A stretch of 64,000 bases of DNA, taken from the NCBI GenBank assembly GCA_026874595.1, contig CM049320.1, positions 4,035,464 through 4,099,463 of the forward strand, in the 5' to 3' direction. Position numbers and translations under genes: made by a program. The notes beneath the pieces are model-generated. The model did no database searches. It was not told the DNA's origin and worked only from the letters and a program-made list of their open reading frames with translations. Shown here piece after piece: positions 61,181 through 64,000 of this stretch. This stretch comes from Sipunculus nudus (Eukaryota; Annelida; Sipuncula; Golfingiida; Sipunculidae). How positions within the stretch are numbered: position 1 is the first letter of the stretch; each line of letters begins with the position of its first letter.

Positions 61181-62016
61181 TTATTTTATGTTAGACTGTG
61201 GTATGTTATTTATTTGTACCACCTGATGTTGGGCTTAGTGCCCCCTGGGGGTCATGAATTTGTTACATATCTGATTATAATAATGCCCATGTCATATGTG
61301 TACATTATACAGGTGGTAATCATGGTGATGGTTTAGGGACCGTGGTCTGCACATATAGACCATTAATGGTTTGTGGTAAACCACAACTTCTGGACAGTGG
61401 GTCCTGCTTTTGCGAGTCGGTCAGTGTCGTAGATGACACACAGGAAATTCAAACCAAAAACTACAGTTCAATACTGATTCATTTGGATATGTGAGTTGTT
61501 AACTGGGGTTTATGTATGAAACATGACATGACATCACAGAAAAAAAGCTCCATCAGTTTAAGTCTAAATTTCTGTGTTGTTAAACAGCACCTTCACACAG
61601 AGTACTTGTGTTTTCAGGGGTAACAGAAAATGGAGGGAGGAGCCAGTCGATATGATTTTATGTTCCTTGTATTCAAATGGGAACTTGATATGTCACCACT
61701 ACGCACATTTTTTGCACCACTCTCGGTGTAATAACCGCTTGGCATTTTTGTATTATAGTTATATCAGCATCATTCCCAAGTTCACTAAGATCAAAGGTAA
61801 AAACATAGGCGATACAACAGCAAATGTGAGCATCTCTATTATGACCTTGGCTTTCCCTTAATGAAATACTTCTGTTTATAGCAACCATATAATAAGTATT
61901 AGGGAATTTCCGTCACATTCCTATACTTGTTTGTATGCTGAGGATCACGTCAGTTTGGTTACTAAATTAGCTGTATGTAAATAGCAAGACAGAGACCTTG
62001 TATTCAAAATGATGAA

Positions 62017-62096
62017 AACCCTCTCAAAATTATGTGAACGCTCTGAAAATGACGTGAACACTCTCAAAACAATGTGAACCCTCTCAAAGAAACGGC
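62017..62096. repeat. Minisatellite, 20 bp x 4
   Basis: AACCCTCTCAAAATTATGTG and variants at exactly 62017, 62037, 62057 and 62077. The second unit contains TGACGTG. The last unit is diverged at its 3' end. Confidence 0.92.
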
Positions 62097-63000
62097 TTCT
62101 AAGACTGATAAGTTCTCGTTTTCATATCCTGCCACATCTGTGGCCGCTATGAAGGCAACATGCATAAATTTACCAATAATTTACATACAATTTACATAAA
62201 ATTTAAATTTTAATATAACTTCATGATATGTCTGTTGATATTGAGAATATATCAGAAAATTGTTAATAAATTATATATCAGAAGATAAATATATCAGATT
62301 GTTATATCAGAAAATAATTTATGTTTAAGTAGAACTTGACTGAGCTGATGATAGATCACACACTGTCTATAGTTCTTATTGTTACATTTAAAGTACATCA
62401 GGTTTTACTTTTAGGTCTACATCTGAAATCAGTCTGAGCATATATTGTGGATCAGCATACTTTTGTGTGTATTGGCAAAGAGATAGGCCTCAATAAGGTG
62501 AGAGAATCTCAATTCACAGAAGTCATAACTAAGATCAAAATGTATTTCGTAAGGTGTGGAAAATTGAATGGGTAGCATCTAAAGATAGCCAAGATTGTTT
62601 GAAAAACTAATTTTTCATCAGATGAGACTGAATCAGGTGAATTGGAACATTTCTTGATATACCTCCTGTTACTGTGACAGACTGTGCTGGTCAGTGTCAC
62701 GGAGTAAAAATTTTGTTTCGTTGTTGTATTCTCCAAGGACAAGCGTCATATTGTGTTGGTTTGAATACTTAAAACATGGTTGTCATACACTGTGGTTGTG
62801 TGAATATTCATGACAATTTTGTGACATTTGCGCTCCTTCAGCATTTTTGAAAAATGCACCTCTGTGAAATCTTCAAACAATACAAAATTCATGAAAATGC
62901 ACAATTGCAGATATAAAGCCAATCACCGTATCTTGATGTGCCATTGGGTAATATTTTGTTCAAGAATTATTTAATTCACCCTGCCTGATATTAGATACCA

Positions 63001-63071
63001 TATTTAGAACTGCCTCATTATAATATTCATGTTAGTTATCATATTTGGAACTGCCTCGTTATAATATTCAT
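63001..63071. repeat. 41-bp direct duplication
   Basis: TATTTAGAACTGCCTCATTA with ATATTCAT returns as TATTTGGAACTGCCTCGTTA with ATATTCAT at 63042, two bases different in the first 20. Confidence 0.92.
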
Positions 63072-64000
63072 ATCATGTTACTTCATTTGCATGTTCAGGT
63101 TGCACCATAGAATCTTATAGTAAATGCACAATAAAACAGATGTCGCTGAAACCAGTTGATGTTAGTACACAACTGTGTTCTTGAATCAGATTTTGAGCAT
63201 TTACTGCATGCATGTAAATACCTACTATGATGTAATCAATTCAGCACAGACATGAGTTAACGCATTTGTATTTGTGATAATACTCCACACAATGTGGACT
63301 AAAAGTGTGATGGGTTGTAGCTTTTATGTGTCTTGTATATAAAAAACATTCCATATTTACCTTGCTGATTTTCCAGTAGACTTAGATGGTCATTTTACAA
63401 GCTGTTATCATGTAGGTAGCCGCCACTGACTGTATTTAACTAGGAAACTTCACACTGTTAATGTGCATTTAAAATCTTTATTTTATATATAAAACCAAAA
63501 CCTGACCTTCATTTAAAGTAAGACAGTAAATTCAGTTGAGTTATCAGTTGTAGTGTCATTTCTGCATACTGTGTCCTTTTTATAAATATAATTTTAAGAT
63601 ATACATTATGAGTTTAAAAGCTAATTAATGTAGGAGAAGCTTAATTAATTACCTTTTTAGTCGTACTTGGTTAATTTGGGTAATTCTTGAAAGTCTAAAA
63701 GTTTCTCATCAGCACAAATTAATGATATAGAAATTAAAATAGTGAAACAAAGCCACATGATGTTCAAACTGAAAACAATTTTTTTTTACTTTTATTTAAT
63801 ACTTATCAAGACCTTAATTATTGTCAGAATGGGTGATGTACACTGATGGATTGATATCATGCGTTATATATTTACAAAGGAGAAATCCTAAATTTAGGAT
63901 TAAGGGTAACAGTGCAGAGATAATGACCAATTTAGTTTCTATATTTGATTTTATGATTCATTAAAGCATATATATGTGAATTATCTTTTTTATTTAAAAA

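Larger units (their letters stand above)
61181..64000 (+). other. Long 3' UTR or intergenic DNA
   Basis: AT-rich, without a gene I can recognise on either strand. It holds a 20-bp tandem repeat (62017) and a 41-bp duplication (63001). The open frame at 61574-61861 shows no domain. Confidence 0.75.

Noticed and set aside
61574-61861. 95-codon frame downstream of calsyntenin as a new gene
   Set aside because: No domain or clear gene signals; likely 3' UTR or intergenic chance frame.

Overview
The window is AT-rich, intron-rich animal DNA carrying most of one protein-coding gene on the + strand: a calsyntenin (CLSTN family; Cals in fly, casy-1 in worm). Fifteen coding exons at 2342-60600 join with GT-AG junctions and compatible phases into an 889-residue C-terminal part of the protein. 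The signal peptide and the first part of cadherin domain 1 must lie upstream of the window. Calsyntenin restricts the source to animals. The long introns and the repeat types, above all elements full of AGGTCA direct repeats and ends of the GGGGGCAT / CTTGTT style, resemble what I know from marine lophotrochozoans, most likely a mollusc. The species cannot be told from sequence alone.

Layout: 1-2341 is upstream intron. Exons 1-2 (2342-2531, 11963-12171) finish cadherin 1 and begin cadherin 2. Exon 3 (34303-34458) ends cadherin 2, and exons 4-8 (37508-55368) cover the linker and the LNS/laminin-G domain. Exons 9-13 (55776-58598) encode the membrane-proximal ectodomain. Exon 14 (59098-59279) carries the transmembrane helix and the first W-D kinesin-light-chain motif, and exon 15 (60442-60600) an acidic stretch, the second W-D motif and the stop. 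The 5' introns are very long (9.4, 22.1 and 11.0 kb) while the last eight are only 0.37-1.2 kb. The 3' UTR and downstream DNA fill the rest.

The introns hold the accessory content. There is an element with five 180-bp tandem repeats (5.6-6.5 kb), a pair of 2-kb TA-flanked inverted-repeat transposons in head-to-head inverted orientation (15.9-20.5 kb), and two related elements (24.2-25.0 and 48.65-50.8 kb) with hairpin ends and nuclear-receptor-type AGGTCA repeats. The second of these carries ten such sites spaced mostly 142-146 bp apart. Intron 6 also has three copies of an unnamed dispersed repeat, one split by the AGGTCA element. A tRNA-derived SINE lies in intron 14, and several minisatellites are present. 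No other convincing protein-coding gene, transposase, reverse transcriptase, rRNA, functional tRNA or CRISPR was found.

The best leads are the AGGTCA array with near-nucleosomal spacing, the covarying end hairpin of its family, the degenerate row of splice acceptors before exon 9, and a competing acceptor before exon 15 that would remove the second kinesin-binding motif.
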